Of a stretch of 64,000 nucleotides of DNA, positions 54,129 to 64,000 are shown piece by piece; position 1 is the first letter of the stretch, and every line of letters begins with the position of its first letter. The notes beneath the pieces were generated by a model. The model saw only the letters and a program-made list of their open reading frames with translations. It was not told the DNA's origin and did not search any database. Origin of the DNA: Cylindrobasidium torrendii FP15055 ss-10 (lineage: Eukaryota > Basidiomycota > Agaricomycetes > Agaricales > Physalacriaceae). Location of the stretch: the NCBI GenBank assembly GCA_000934385.1, contig KN880453.1:124001-188000 (forward strand). Reading direction: 5' to 3'. Both the position numbers and the translations under genes were made by a program.

Positions 54129-56965
54129 ATGCCTCGAGGACGTGGCCAGCACGGCAATTCCTCCCCAGCCAGAGGCGGACGTGGACGCGGTGGTGGACGT
54201 GGACGTGGGCGGGGTAGAGGTGGCTTCCAATCTTTCCAGGCGCAGGCAGATGTGGACCTTTACGACAGGATGTGTATGGGTGCCCAAACATTCATCCAGT
54301 CCTCTTCTCACAATCATCAGACAATGGTTATGGTTATGATAATCCCAGCCCGGCCTCTAAGTTCGGTAACAAGGCCAAACGCGGGCTCGGGTCGCCATCC
54401 AACGGTGTTAAGCGCGGCGGAAGAGGTGGCAAGGCGTCTGGGAGTCTAAGTTTATTGCTTGAAGACCGTCCGTATTTGCGGCCCATCACTTTCGTTCCTT
54501 CTACTGTTGCCCCAGTTCTCTTTCAAGAACAAGAGGAAATCCTCAAGCCTGTTATAGAGCAAGTCGGTACGTGTGCCTTATTGCGCTTTCTTCATCTCGT
54601 TTGCGAACCTTTGTTACAGATGAAGACGATGAGAGTCATATTCCCACTGCCAACAAAGTTTTGCGCGTATTCAGCCACACAGTCGCAAAGCCTTCCCCCT
54701 TCGAAAGCGACGAAGAAGACATCGAGGAAATCGATTTCAATGATATATCCGCATTCCAGGAGAAAGTCAATCACACCGCCCGCCTAAATCCCGAACCCCA
54801 AGTCGTGGCTCCTCCAGATGCATTCATGAGCGTATTGGAAGCAGAGAACCGTACAGATGCGGTTGAAGAAGCTTCTATCGGGGGCGTATTTGCAAACGAA
54901 ACGCCTGGCGCGCCTCAATTCTTCCTTGACGACAAGCCAAATCCAATACAGGCGGTGGACGTCGAGCAAGCTGGTCCAGTTGCTGGTCTATCCAATGCCG
55001 AAACATCTGACGCACCCCCATCCTATCTGTGGAACAACTCAGCGCCATTAGAGGCTATGAAATTGATAAAGACGAGGTCAATTGTTGGCGCCTCCAACGT
55101 GCAAACCTTTGACGCGCCCCAATTCTACCTTGATGACAAGCCAACGCCAGTCGAAGCGGTCCAAACCGGTCCAGTTGCCGGACCCTCCAATTCGAAAGAG
55201 GATCTCTTCTTCCTCGACTCGACTCCCTCGATTGTCTCGGCGGGCCCAGCATCAAATGAAACAGTACCGCCTCTTGGGGCGCGACAAGCGGTCGACGAGG
55301 AAGAGGACGACGAAATCATTGTATTCGAGGCGCCTTTGCCTAGGTCGCGCATTTCGACTCCAGTACCTACGCGGGTCACACGTCAACCTCATCCAATGCA
55401 GAGTCCTCTAAAGAACCAGCTGCTTGACCGACGAAGACAAAAGGTTCAAGCTTCGTTTGCAGAGCGTGCCGCAGAACTTGCGGAGGCAAACCTCATCAAC
55501 GAGGGCAAGCGGGATCCCCGCTTTGATGATAGGCGACGCGGTGATTCGGACGTTGACTGGGGTGATGGCGATTCGGATGGCGACGGGGACGCAGGTGCGG
55601 AGGGTATGCTTGTCGATGACGAGCTGGAGATGGACGTCGAAGCGATGAAGAGATTTGCAAATGGCGTCGGAGCCGGCTGGACAACGATGGACGACGTTGC
55701 AGATGCAGCTATGCTCCAAGCTGAAGACGACGAGGATGACATAGATGAGTCAGACAGTGAAGACGAAGAAGATGCCGAGGGCGCCCGAGCTATTGAAGCC
55801 GACGAGAACGCTATGGTCGGCGACAGCGACGAAGACGAAGACGAGGACAATATCTATTCACCAGATACAAGCTTCCAGATGCGTCTGGAGAGACTGCGTC
55901 TTGGTGGAAAGTCGACAGCCACTGCAGGGGAACACAGCGATGATGATGACGAGGACGATTTTGAAATGAACGCAACATGGGCAGAGGAAGATGATGATTT
56001 CATTGCCCACCTCGATGTAAATGCCCTTATATCTATCTTTCACGTCGCTGATTGGCATTAAAGGAGCTGATTGCCGGTGGCTCAGCAAACCGTGCAGAGC
56101 GTAATAAGATGCTCAAGATGATGGACGAGTCCCTCGATTCCGACGATGATGGATTCATGCAACCTGCGAAGCGCCGTAAAGATAAATACAAAGACTTGCC
56201 AAAGGAGCTCCAGTCGCAGTGGGAGCAGGATCGCAAGAAAAAGGCTGAGCGCAAGGCTGAAAGAGAAATCAACCGTCTCCTCCAGGCCTCAGACCCAATG
56301 TCGGACAAGAAGGGTGGCGTGAAGGGCAAGAAGGCGATGATGGCTGCCGCGCGACTGGATCCAACCATTGTTGTTTTACCAAACAGAATCATCGACCCTA
56401 CGACCCTCGTGCAGCAAATTCGACGTTTTGTCGCGGATTTAGGGGGAAGGGCAACGATGAGCCTACCACCGACAAGCAAGCAGACGCGGAAGTGTGTTCA
56501 CGAGCTGGCGATTGCGTTTGGGCTGAAGAGTGTGAGCAAAGGGAAAGGGGACTCAAGATACACGACGTTGAGCAAGACTTCGAGGAGTGGTCCGGGGATT
56601 TGCGACGAGAAGAAGGTAGCAAGGATCATGAAGCAAATGGGTGCGCGCGGAGGCAGTGGGGGCGACTGGGGCGACTGGGCTGGTAGTAAGGGCGTGAGGA
56701 GTGTCAAGCCTGTTGGTAAAATGCCCCGACACAAGGAGGGAGACGAAGTTGGCAAGGTGCGCTATTTGGTGAATCCATTGTTGATAATGCTCATTCAATA
56801 ATGTAGGAGGCTCCCAAGATTGGGCAGGGTAACGTTGGGTTCAAGATGCTAGCATCTATGGGATGGAGCGAAGGCATGCATATCGGTACAGCCGAAGAGA
56901 GGGGTCTGAAAGATCCGTTGACCGCAGTCATAAAAATGACCAAGTTAGGTTTGGGTGCAAAGTGA
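54129..56965 (+). CDS. SQS1: R3H and G-patch protein Sqs1-like (DEAH helicase activator)
   Basis: Exons 54129-54279, 54321-54566, 54620-56016, 56064-56756 and 56807-56965 give 881 residues. The N-terminus is RGG-rich (RGGRGRGGGRGRGRGRGGF). Then come a conserved LEDRPYLRPITFVPSTVAP block, acidic low-complexity segments, an R3H domain around 710-770 (CVHELAIAFGLKSVSKGKG, DSRYTTLSKTSRSG) and a C-terminal G-patch (about 830-881; IGQGNVGFKMLASMGWSEGM and LGLGAK end). Yeast Sqs1/Pfa1 activates the DEAH helicase Prp43 in ribosome biogenesis and spliceosome disassembly. The first intron is short (41 nt). Without the last exon the G-patch would be lost. Confidence 0.93.
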
Positions 56966-57278
56966 TCATAGCAGTAGTACATACATGTAGCTTATGTACT
57001 AGTAAGGAGTGTACCGCCTGTAATCCATCTTGTATCAGTTTTTACGGAATAGTAGCTTCCATGGCAGATAACAATCGCACTTTATAGGCAAACGACTGGA
57101 TAAGTGACTAGGCTGCCTCGATCAATCCATTGTTCAATCAGGCTCATGAGCATTATTCTGACCAAGCGTGGTCTGAGCATATAGTACGCGGGTTTCGTGG
57201 TACATCGTTATATCGTATACGAGGATAAGATTACATTCATCAAAGTTCGAAGTATATGAGTAAATCATAAGTAGGACA
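56966..57278. other. Intergenic region between convergent genes
   Basis: 313 bp of AT-rich 3' flanking sequence. No element recognised. Confidence 0.5.
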
Positions 57279-58516
57279 TCAATTAGTGCGCTGTGTTCCC
57301 TGTTGGCTGTGGGCTCTGTGGCTATTATGGTGGTGCCGGTGTCTATGTTTCTTCTCAGATACTGGGGCATATCTTGGTGCTTTTGGAGCTCTTCCTGCTT
57401 CCAAGTCATTTCCAGCCACACGAGACCTAGCCGGCGAAGTACGCAATTCCGCTGCGTCGAGGTATTGCACCATGTTCCATAGCGTGAAAGCTCCATAACT
57501 ATAACCAATGTGATGAGGACTTGCAACAATTTGGTCGATCTTTGGGCTTACATGTATGAAACAATGACTAGGCCGACGATGACCATGAGCGCGACGCCGA
57601 GCCCGACATCGATATCACTGTCATCGTCCCGAGCGCGCACAAACTTTCTTGACCAGGTAAGGAGGAGGTAAAGGAACATCGTGGACTGCACAAGGCTACA
57701 AACTGTCGTCAGAAGTGTCCTACAGTTATGAGCGATCGACATACAACACTTGGACAGCAGCCACACGGAAGAGACCCTTGGTAACCATAACGGAAAGGTC
57801 TAGTCGGTAGTATGCTGCACCGAGGAGTACTAGCTGATTCGTCGTCAAACAAATCTGGTATACCCATAAAATACCGGTGATAGCAAGCTTTGGGTTGTCA
57901 TTGCGCCTTTCTTTTAGGATGTTGAGGACCATTATCACGATAAGGGCCTGTTGCGAATCATGAGCATGGAAGTTCAGTCCAGCACATAGAAGCGTACCAC
58001 AAACCGCTGAAGCACCGACACCCAGCGCGTCTCCCTATAAGCCAACTCATATACATCTTGGTGATTCTTTAGGTCGCAGAGACAGAGAATGAGGGATGTC
58101 GACATACACAATGCACTGATGATTGCGCTGGCAGTCGTTACAGTGTCTCGCGCACGCTGGCTAGCAGGGTCATCCGGTAGTCCGCTCCCTAGAAGTGCGA
58201 GATTGAAGCCAAGGGCGATTGTTAAGCCTACAAGGCTCAGGAGATCTAAGTCAACGTTAGAATATGGAGCTACATAACGTGGTATGATTGAACGTACGTG
58301 CAACTACACTTCTACGATGCTTGAGCGGGAGGCGGGGAAAACTTGTCGAGAGACCTTTGAATCGTGGAAGGCCATCCTCAAGAAGCTTCGACAAAAGGAA
58401 AATGAGAGCCAAGAGGAAGAATGTACGATAAGAGTACTGCGCCAGGGTGAGTAACTCCACTCATTCGCTCGATTCAATAAAAAGCTCACAGCCTGTGCCA
58501 CGAACGAAACGGTCAT
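57279..58516 (-). CDS. Polytopic membrane protein of unknown function with His-rich tail
   Basis: Six exons (58490-58516, 58298-58436, 57998-58245, 57745-57947, 57552-57695, 57279-57498) give 326 residues. About seven hydrophobic spans are seen, e.g. RTFFLLALIFLLSKLLEDG, LVGLTIALGFNLALLGSGL, TASAIISALCMSTSLILCL, ALIVIMVLNIL and VALMVIVGLVIVSYI. The C-terminal cytosolic tail contains KKHRHRHHHNSHRAHS, a possible metal-binding stretch. The number of spans and short loops suggest a receptor- or channel-like basidiomycete family; I cannot name one. The first exon encodes just nine residues. Confidence 0.68.
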
Positions 58517-59109
58517 GATGAGCGGAGAATCCGATGCTTTGCACTGTGCCTTCAGTCTTGTTTTGAGGAATAGAGACGACAGGAGAAATTTATGCGGCTG
58601 ATACTACTTGGGAAACTTTGCGTCCCGTAGCGAGCATTGGGGCGCAAGCTCGCGTCTGTAACTCGCGTCGCGCTCATAGTATGCAACAGGAAATCGGAGC
58701 TCGGGCGGTCACCCTGTCGCGAGAAGCAAACCGTTCGGTACGGTATCGACGGTAGACCGGATGATTGAGCGCAGTAAAATGGTGTTCAGAGACACCGAGG
58801 CTGAAGCTGGTGGGAGAAAGGCAAGTTTAAATTGTATTTACTCGTCCATATTTGGCCAGGATAACGCGTCACATCACGGGATCGTTAAATTCTGATACTG
58901 AGGACGCCTTGTCTACGCGAGCATCCAGTATTAAACTGTGGAATATGCCATTGTAACTAGTCATAATCAGCATGCATGAACCAAATGAGCCAACCTATCT
59001 GGTCCCACCTTTTATTGCCACGATTAATATGTCCGATCAGCATCATCATCAAGCGCTTAAGCACAGTTTCGCGTCCTGCTATCACTATCGCGAATCCAAT
59101 TTCTCAGTT
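58517..59109. other. Divergent intergenic region
   Basis: About 590 bp holding promoters for the membrane protein (left) and ENGase (right). From 58972 an in-frame open stretch extends the ENGase frame upstream; I treat it as 5' UTR. Confidence 0.5.
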
Positions 59110-61514
59110 ATGCCTCTACTGGGAAGCAAACACACAAAGTCCTCAGAGTATTTCAAGACACTGGACGATCTTGACGCCTGGGCGTCGTCTCCCAGGCCCA
59201 AATATACGACTCCGTTGGCATATCATGCTCGGACTCAACAAGCCACTAAGGCGACTGGGAAGCTCCTTGTACGTCTGATCACTTTGGCTCAAGTCCTCAC
59301 TAATCGTCCGGCCAAGGTCTGCCATGATTACAAGGTCATTTACTCGATAGCGCGGCAAAATACGTGCTAAACCTGCGCAAGGGTGGATATACCGAGAGTC
59401 CGTTTGCGTTGGCCTATACCTTCAACTATTGGAGTTTCTGTGATACATTCGTCTAGTCCGTTGGGTCTATCTCCGTTGCCATCTCTTGTACTGACCGTCA
59501 CATAGCTTCTCGCACCATCGCGTTACTATCCCTCCGCCAGGATGGATCACAGCGGCCCATCGACAAGGCGTAAAGATGCTTGGGACCCTGTGCGCAACTG
59601 AATCCATTTCAACGAGCGTGCTTCTCATTGATTCCTAGCATATTCGAAGGCGGAGCAGAGGCCGACTGTCTGCGGCTACTCGTTGGCAAACTTCCCAAGA
59701 GCAAGACAGGTCCGGCACAGAGCAACACATCCAACAGCCTCCCTCTTTCCCCTCACTATGCTCGTGTGTTAGCAGACCTAGCGCACGAGCGCGGATTCGA
59801 CGGATATCTGTTGAATTTCGAGTGCCCTTTGCAAGGCAAAATCGAACAAACTCGCGCCCTGTGCGCCTGGATCACCCTCCTCCAAGAAGAGCTACGAGTC
59901 AAGGTCGGCCCGCATTCTGAAGTCTCCTGGTATGTGACTATCCCAGAGCATGACTGCCATGGGCTCAAGAGATACAGGTACGACAGTGTGATAGTGGACG
60001 GTCGACTAGCCTGGCAAGACCGTCTGAACAGCATTAATTTGCCTTTCTTCCTCTCTTCGCACAATATCTTCAGCAACTATACTTGGCATTCAAGCTATCC
60101 CGCCAAAACCGCCTCCTACTTTCTGAGTCTGGGTGCGGAAACAACGGCTTCCAGCAGGAAGACGCTCCAAGATATCTTCATGGGAATCGACTGCTGGGGA
60201 CGCGGGAGCCATGGCGGCGGTGGCTTTGGAGCATTTCGTGCTCTCACGCATATCGCACCAGAATCACTAGGGCTCAGTGTGGCTTTCTTCGGCCAAGCGT
60301 GGACATGGGAGAGCGAGCAAGACAAACCCGGCTGGACATGGGAGAAATGGTGGGAATACGAACGTCTATTATGGGTCGGGCGTCGCACCATCGACGAGGC
60401 AGTAACAATACCAGAAATGCCGCGAGAGAAGGAATGCTCCTGCGTGAACGACGCGTACAAGCCGATATCGTCGTTCTTCGGGAGACGTGCACCGCCGGAC
60501 CCCAAGGTACTCCCTATGAATGTTGCCTTTTGTCCAGGTGTAGGCCGTGGGTGGTTTGTCAAAGGAAAGAAGGTCTTTGATGGACCGTGGACGGACGTGG
60601 GCAAGCAAACGTCCATGGGCGATCTATTGTGGCCTGTGCCCAGTGTAGCTTGGGAGGGAGACGAAGAGACTGTCCATGAGTTTTACGGGATGCCGAGAAT
60701 CGTGCCTTCTGTGTGCATGGATGAGGCGTGGAATGGTGGTAGTAGCGCCAGGCTGGAGATAATCGACGATACCACCGAGCGAGCGCTCTATCGCTGCATC
60801 TGGATACCAACGCAAAGTATAGCGCTATCCGCTGGAACAACCTACCGTGCTACAGCCATATTCAAACTGGAGGCCACGGCTGAGATCGACGTCAATCTGT
60901 CCGTCAAAGGCGCGAATACTATCGAGGTGGTCCCAACAGCCGACAATGATACGATCATGGAGGCGGGATGGTCCAAGCTCTCTGTCGAGGTCACAGCGGA
61001 AACAGAATGCACAGCCGCGATCGGCCTTGTCATTGCCATGGTTTGCGAAGACCCCGAACAAACGAACTCTTCTTTGTTGCTCGGCCAACTCAACGTATCA
61101 CCTTCACACGGAACGCACGAACCCTCGGTCCTTTGGGCGGACTATGACAAAGGTGTTCTCACTTGGGAGACAGCGATATCGCTCCCTCCAGCAACTGCGC
61201 TTACTATCACCTCGCTGGAGGACCCCAGGCCGGCATGGAACATCCCTTCGATGTCGCGGTGGCGTCCAGAGTTTCTGTACTTCAACATCTATGCAGTACC
61301 CTACCAAAGCGCGGTATACGTCGGTGGACCAGAGGACGAAGGAGTCATCTGGCTTGGTACTTCGGGACTCGAAGCGCAGGACAAAGCGTTCGTAGTTGAG
61401 GCTGACAACGTTCCGTTCTCCATGTCCGGGAATGTGCGGTTCTTTGTGCAAGGTGTGTTGGACAATGGGGAGGTGTTGCCTTGGCCTCGGTGCAGTTATG
61501 TGGATAAGCAGTAG
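59110..61514 (+). CDS. Endo-beta-N-acetylglucosaminidase, GH85 (ENGase)
   Basis: Exons 59110-59268, 59317-59334, 59382-59455, 59506-59589, 59639-59929 and 59978-61514 give 720 residues. GH85 landmarks: KLLVCHDYKGGYTESPFALA, TFNYWSFCDTFVYFSHHRVT, GWITAAHRQGVKMLGTLIFE, GFDGYLLNFE with the catalytic Glu near residue 173, SWYDSVIVDGRLAWQDRLN, NYTW, MGIDCWGRGSHGGGGFGAFR and LSVAFFGQAWTWESEQDKPG. A C-terminal beta-rich half follows. The enzyme cleaves the chitobiose core of N-glycans; absence of a signal peptide fits the cytosolic form acting on free oligosaccharides or retrotranslocated glycoproteins. The 48-nt intron 59930-59977 has no stop and keeps the frame. In-frame ATGs at 58972 and 59029 would extend the N-terminus. 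Confidence 0.93.
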
Positions 61515-61711
61515 AGGTGGAAAAGACTGTATTGGAGCATGTAAAGAAAAAGATCCCTGCGTGGCCGGTTTTTGTAGCATTGATCCCTTTGTTTTCTTTG
61601 AGCCAGGTCCGATTCATCTGGGGCTTGGTATTATGGGTCATTGTTTGCATTGAGGATGAGTGAATATAAGACTGGCGAGGAAGTAAGGCATCCCTCATCC
61701 CACAGTTCGCA

Positions 61712-62423
61712 ATGAAGGTCTTTGGCTTTGGCAATAAGGCGAGCCCCAAGGCAAAGGTGTAAGTGCAGCACTTACTGGTGAAAGGCTTCGACTAACATAC
61801 ATCTTAGTGGCAAGAATAAGAAAGCGCTTAGGCATTCACGCTCCGTCCCTTTAGGACTGAATATCAGCGCTCCATCTCCATACCCCATCCAAGGCTGGGG
61901 TGCTGTTGCCAATGACTGGATTCCGTTGCCGCCTTTAGTGTCCACGCCGCGTTCTCCAGAGGACCCGCACACCATACGACCACCACCAAAGCAAACTATA
62001 CCAGAAGACCTCAACCCAGCCGAACCAAATTTTTCGAGGTTCTCCGAATGGTCTACCGATGGCTCTCAAGACTGTGTGACGAGTTCGGAAGGGCATTCAA
62101 CCACCGAGACCTCGGTCGAGGGTATGCTGGAAGACCTTGAGGGGCGAGAGAAGGCGCGCCATCGAGCGGAGGCATTGGCCAAGCTGCACGCTAACCCAAA
62201 CGCAGCTGACCGCAATGTGTCGCTGTGGGATGCAAACCGCGAATTAGAACGACTGGCACAAATTTCAGAGAGAGAACGGCAAGTGACGAGGGCTTTGGAG
62301 GCTCAGAAGCTTCTGAGGCGGCAAGCAAGCTATCATGTATCCAGGAGCTTTGCACAAGAAACGGCCGCGAGTATGCCGCAGCGGAGGGAGTGGAAAGTGA
62401 CGAATGGCGCAGGACAGGAGTGA
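61712..62423 (+). CDS. Small hypothetical protein with basic N-terminus and charged helix
   Basis: Exons 61712-61758 and 61808-62423 (49-nt intron with GTAAGT donor) give 220 residues. I recognise no domain. The start is basic (FGFGNKASPKAKVGKNKKAL), followed by a Pro-rich segment with YPIQGWGAVANDWIPLPPLV, an acidic Ser/Thr part, and a charged helical region (EDLEGREKARHRAEALAKLH, ELERLAQISERERQVTRALE) that could form a coiled coil. No signal peptide or membrane span. It converges on the S33 gene, with about 230 bp between the two stop codons. Confidence 0.65.
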
Positions 62424-62655
62424 TTAGTGCGCTTTTGTGATGTTAGAATATATGCCCTATGTAGCGAGTGGGCCTGGCGGCTGTCACTCGCATATGCAAT
62501 GAAATTATGACAAATATGGAAGAAAAAATACAAAGACTTGCGAGCCATGTAGTGCTGACATTGCCTTCATGGTTGTGTGCGCGGACGGGTCATAGCGAAG
62601 TGAATGAAGTCGCCAACCAAGTTGCATTGACCTGACAGGGTCGAAGGTATAATGT

Positions 62656-63046
62656 CTACTTTTTCTTCTTTCCCTTGTCCTTGTCCATGGACTTGCCCTC
62701 CGCTAGAGATATACGCGTCAAAACACCAAGTCAAGTTCGAAGAGTCGCACAACGCACCCTTTGTCTTTCTCTTCTTTGGCCGACCCTTCCCACGAGCTTT
62801 GAGATTCTTCACGTCCTCCACTCTCACACTCTCGGGCAAGTAGTCGATTTGAAGTTCGGGGAATTGCCTGGCCAAGCGCGGGATGTTTAATTGTGGTGGG
62901 TAGTACTGCATCATGGACGGGCCGCGGAGACGCTTGCGAAGGTATTTGGCACCAGTGCGCAGGTTTTCAGGGTTATACGACGTCTCGAAGATGGAGCATT
63001 GCATGCGCTTGAGAAGCTGCATGCGCGCCGGCGCAATAAACGACAT
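62656..63046 (-). CDS. Mitochondrial small-subunit ribosomal protein S33/Rsm27 family
   Basis: Exons 62758-63046 and 62656-62702 (intron 55 nt) encode 111 residues. The family signature is clear: LLKRMQCSIFETSYNPENLR, TGAKYLRKRLRGPSMMQYYP. A second part has DYLPESVRVEDVKNLKARGK and the spliced Lys-rich end DKDKGKKKK. MRP-S33 (yeast Rsm27) is a component of the mitoribosomal small-subunit head. Without splicing the frame runs on into a Gly/Gln tail that is not typical of the family. An upstream in-frame extension to 63139 lacks family similarity, so the ATG at 63046 is preferred. Confidence 0.92.
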
Positions 63047-63398
63047 GGTGAGTACGGAGAGAACGGCCAATACGCACGTGGAAACTCCGGCGATCATTGT
63101 GGCCACGAGCGACTTCCAAGTTCGAATCCGAGGCTTCACTCAACGACGACAGCGTCCAATGGCAATAAGCTCTTGATAAGTTGTACAATTTTGGCTTGAA
63201 TTGAACCGACAACATTTCTCTCCACTTGGCACATTGATAGCTCGCTCTAGTACCCGGAACTTCAAAGACAAGACAGAGTGCTAGTTGGTGAGAGGGACTA
63301 CTGGATAGTATCATTACACACAATTTTGTGAAGTATGGTATGTTAAATAACGATATTATTCGAATGTAATGCTCATTTGTGCCAGATGGTTTGCCTCA
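63047..63398. other. Intergenic region
   Basis: 352 bp between the S33 start and the AOX stop, comprising the S33 promoter and AOX 3' UTR. No other element was seen. Confidence 0.5.
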
Positions 63399-64000
63399 TC
63401 ACTTCGGATTCGGCTCTTCCAAGGACTTCTGGCAGAGAAGTTTCTGGGATTCCAACAAGTATTCCTCCGCTTCATGGCGCTCGAACCTACATACAACGGC
63501 GTCAGAACATAGCTCAAACTTCCGGGTAGCACGTACGCAATCTTCTTCCCCTTTACATGCATGTCCGGCTCGCGCATAGCGAACGGATTCACGTCCGTGT
63601 GATGGTCAAGGTTGGCGAGACTGTGGTTGACAAATCTGTGCGTCGTCTCGTCGGAGCGCACCGCGTAGATAACGTCTATCATCTTAGCGTCTGCAGGAAG
63701 GCGCCAGTAGTCGATAGCTATCTCGGGCGCAGGTTTGTTTTCCCATTCAGGAATGCGGCCAGCCTCCAACTCTTCGATGCAGTGGGTGCTGGCAGATAAC
63801 TCAGTACGCACAACGGAGAAGAGACGGCGAGCACTTACTACGTGAAAACAGCCTCCTCTTCGAGATAGCCAACAAAGCGATGGCAAGACTTGGGCGAGAT
63901 GAGATACATAAGGACTTCACGGAATGTCAATCATCCTCAAGACCGTGGCAAGGCATATTCGCGCACAAAACAGGTTGTAGAAGACACCCTGAGCTCCGAG
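63399..64000 (-). CDS. AOX1: Alternative oxidase, mitochondrial (5' part outside window)
   Basis: The gene runs off the right edge. Exons seen are 63967-64000, 63839-63914, 63537-63788 and 63399-63486, 149 residues of the C-terminal half in frame. Di-iron oxidase motifs: LGAQGVFYNLFFLMYLISPK, CHRFVGYLEEEAVFTYTHCI (E-x-E-x-E with an iron-ligand Glu), RIPEWENKPAPEIAIDYWRL, and VIYAVRSDETTHRFVNHSLA (Glu and His ligands), then NPFAMREPD. The end is FERHEAEEYLLESQKLLCQK with SLEEPNPK. The enzyme oxidises ubiquinol and reduces oxygen without proton pumping at the inner membrane. The missing part should hold the presequence and the LET and NERMHL ligand motifs. Confidence 0.93.

Noticed and set aside
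61926..62423. A 165-codon open frame as the whole hypothetical gene
   Set aside because: An upstream 47-nt exon with a GTAAGT donor and a good ATG extends the same frame to 220 residues.
1..64000. Transposable elements, long terminal repeats, CRISPR or viral insertions
   Set aside because: No reverse transcriptase, transposase, integrase, long direct or inverted repeats or spacer arrays were noticed by eye; a dot-plot and repeat search would settle it.

Overview
The window looks like a chromosome fragment from a basidiomycete fungus, most likely an Agaricomycete. Almost every gene is split by 45-60 nt introns with GT(A/G)NG donors and (C/T)AG acceptors. Several products belong to families typical of that group: a DUF6533 membrane protein, F-box and BTB proteins, a short basidiomycete-type single-span protein and a secreted protein with a YGDP/GGNHFRYW core. 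Gene order is compact and the strands alternate. I rebuilt exon structures by hand; for every spliced gene the joined exon lengths sum to a multiple of three. The species cannot be named from this sequence alone.

Layout. 0-11.2 kb: 3' part of an RGS/multi-span (Rax1-like) protein, a VHS-GAT clathrin-adaptor-type protein, an F-box protein head-to-head with the palmitoyltransferase AKR1, and the telomere/PIKK chaperone TEL2. 11.4-24 kb: a C2H2 protein, the mitotic phosphatase CDC25, a small single-span protein divergent from a DUF6533 protein, a BTB protein, a large F-box protein and the HDEL receptor ERD2. 24-31 kb: a C2H2 transcription factor, a protein with the three polo boxes of PLK4 but no visible kinase domain, and a divergent pair of mitochondrial genes (COX6 and a K+/H+ exchange-related protein). 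31-46 kb: a type I membrane glycoprotein, two heavily interrupted MFS transporters flanking a 1,409-residue BTB protein with a low-complexity tail, and a secreted protein. 46-64 kb: a vacuolar Ca2+/H+ antiporter, COQ5 divergent from a 2H phosphoesterase, a hypothetical gene, EAF divergent from the G-patch protein SQS1, a polytopic membrane protein, the GH85 enzyme ENGase, a small hypothetical protein, mitoribosomal protein S33/Rsm27 and the 3' part of an alternative oxidase.

Functional themes. Mitochondrial genes recur: COX6, Mit_KHE1, COQ5, S33 and AOX. COQ5 makes the ubiquinone whose reduced form AOX oxidises, and COX6 belongs to the competing cytochrome branch. Cell-cycle and chromosome functions (CDC25, TEL2, PLK4-like) and endomembrane functions (VHS-GAT, AKR1, ERD2, VCX1-like) are also present. 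I see no mobile element, CRISPR array, rRNA gene, convincing tRNA or biosynthetic cluster. The most unusual observations are the kinase-less PLK4-type protein, an MFS gene needing 7- and 8-nt microexons, two GC-AG introns, and a 33-bp head-to-head start-codon spacing.
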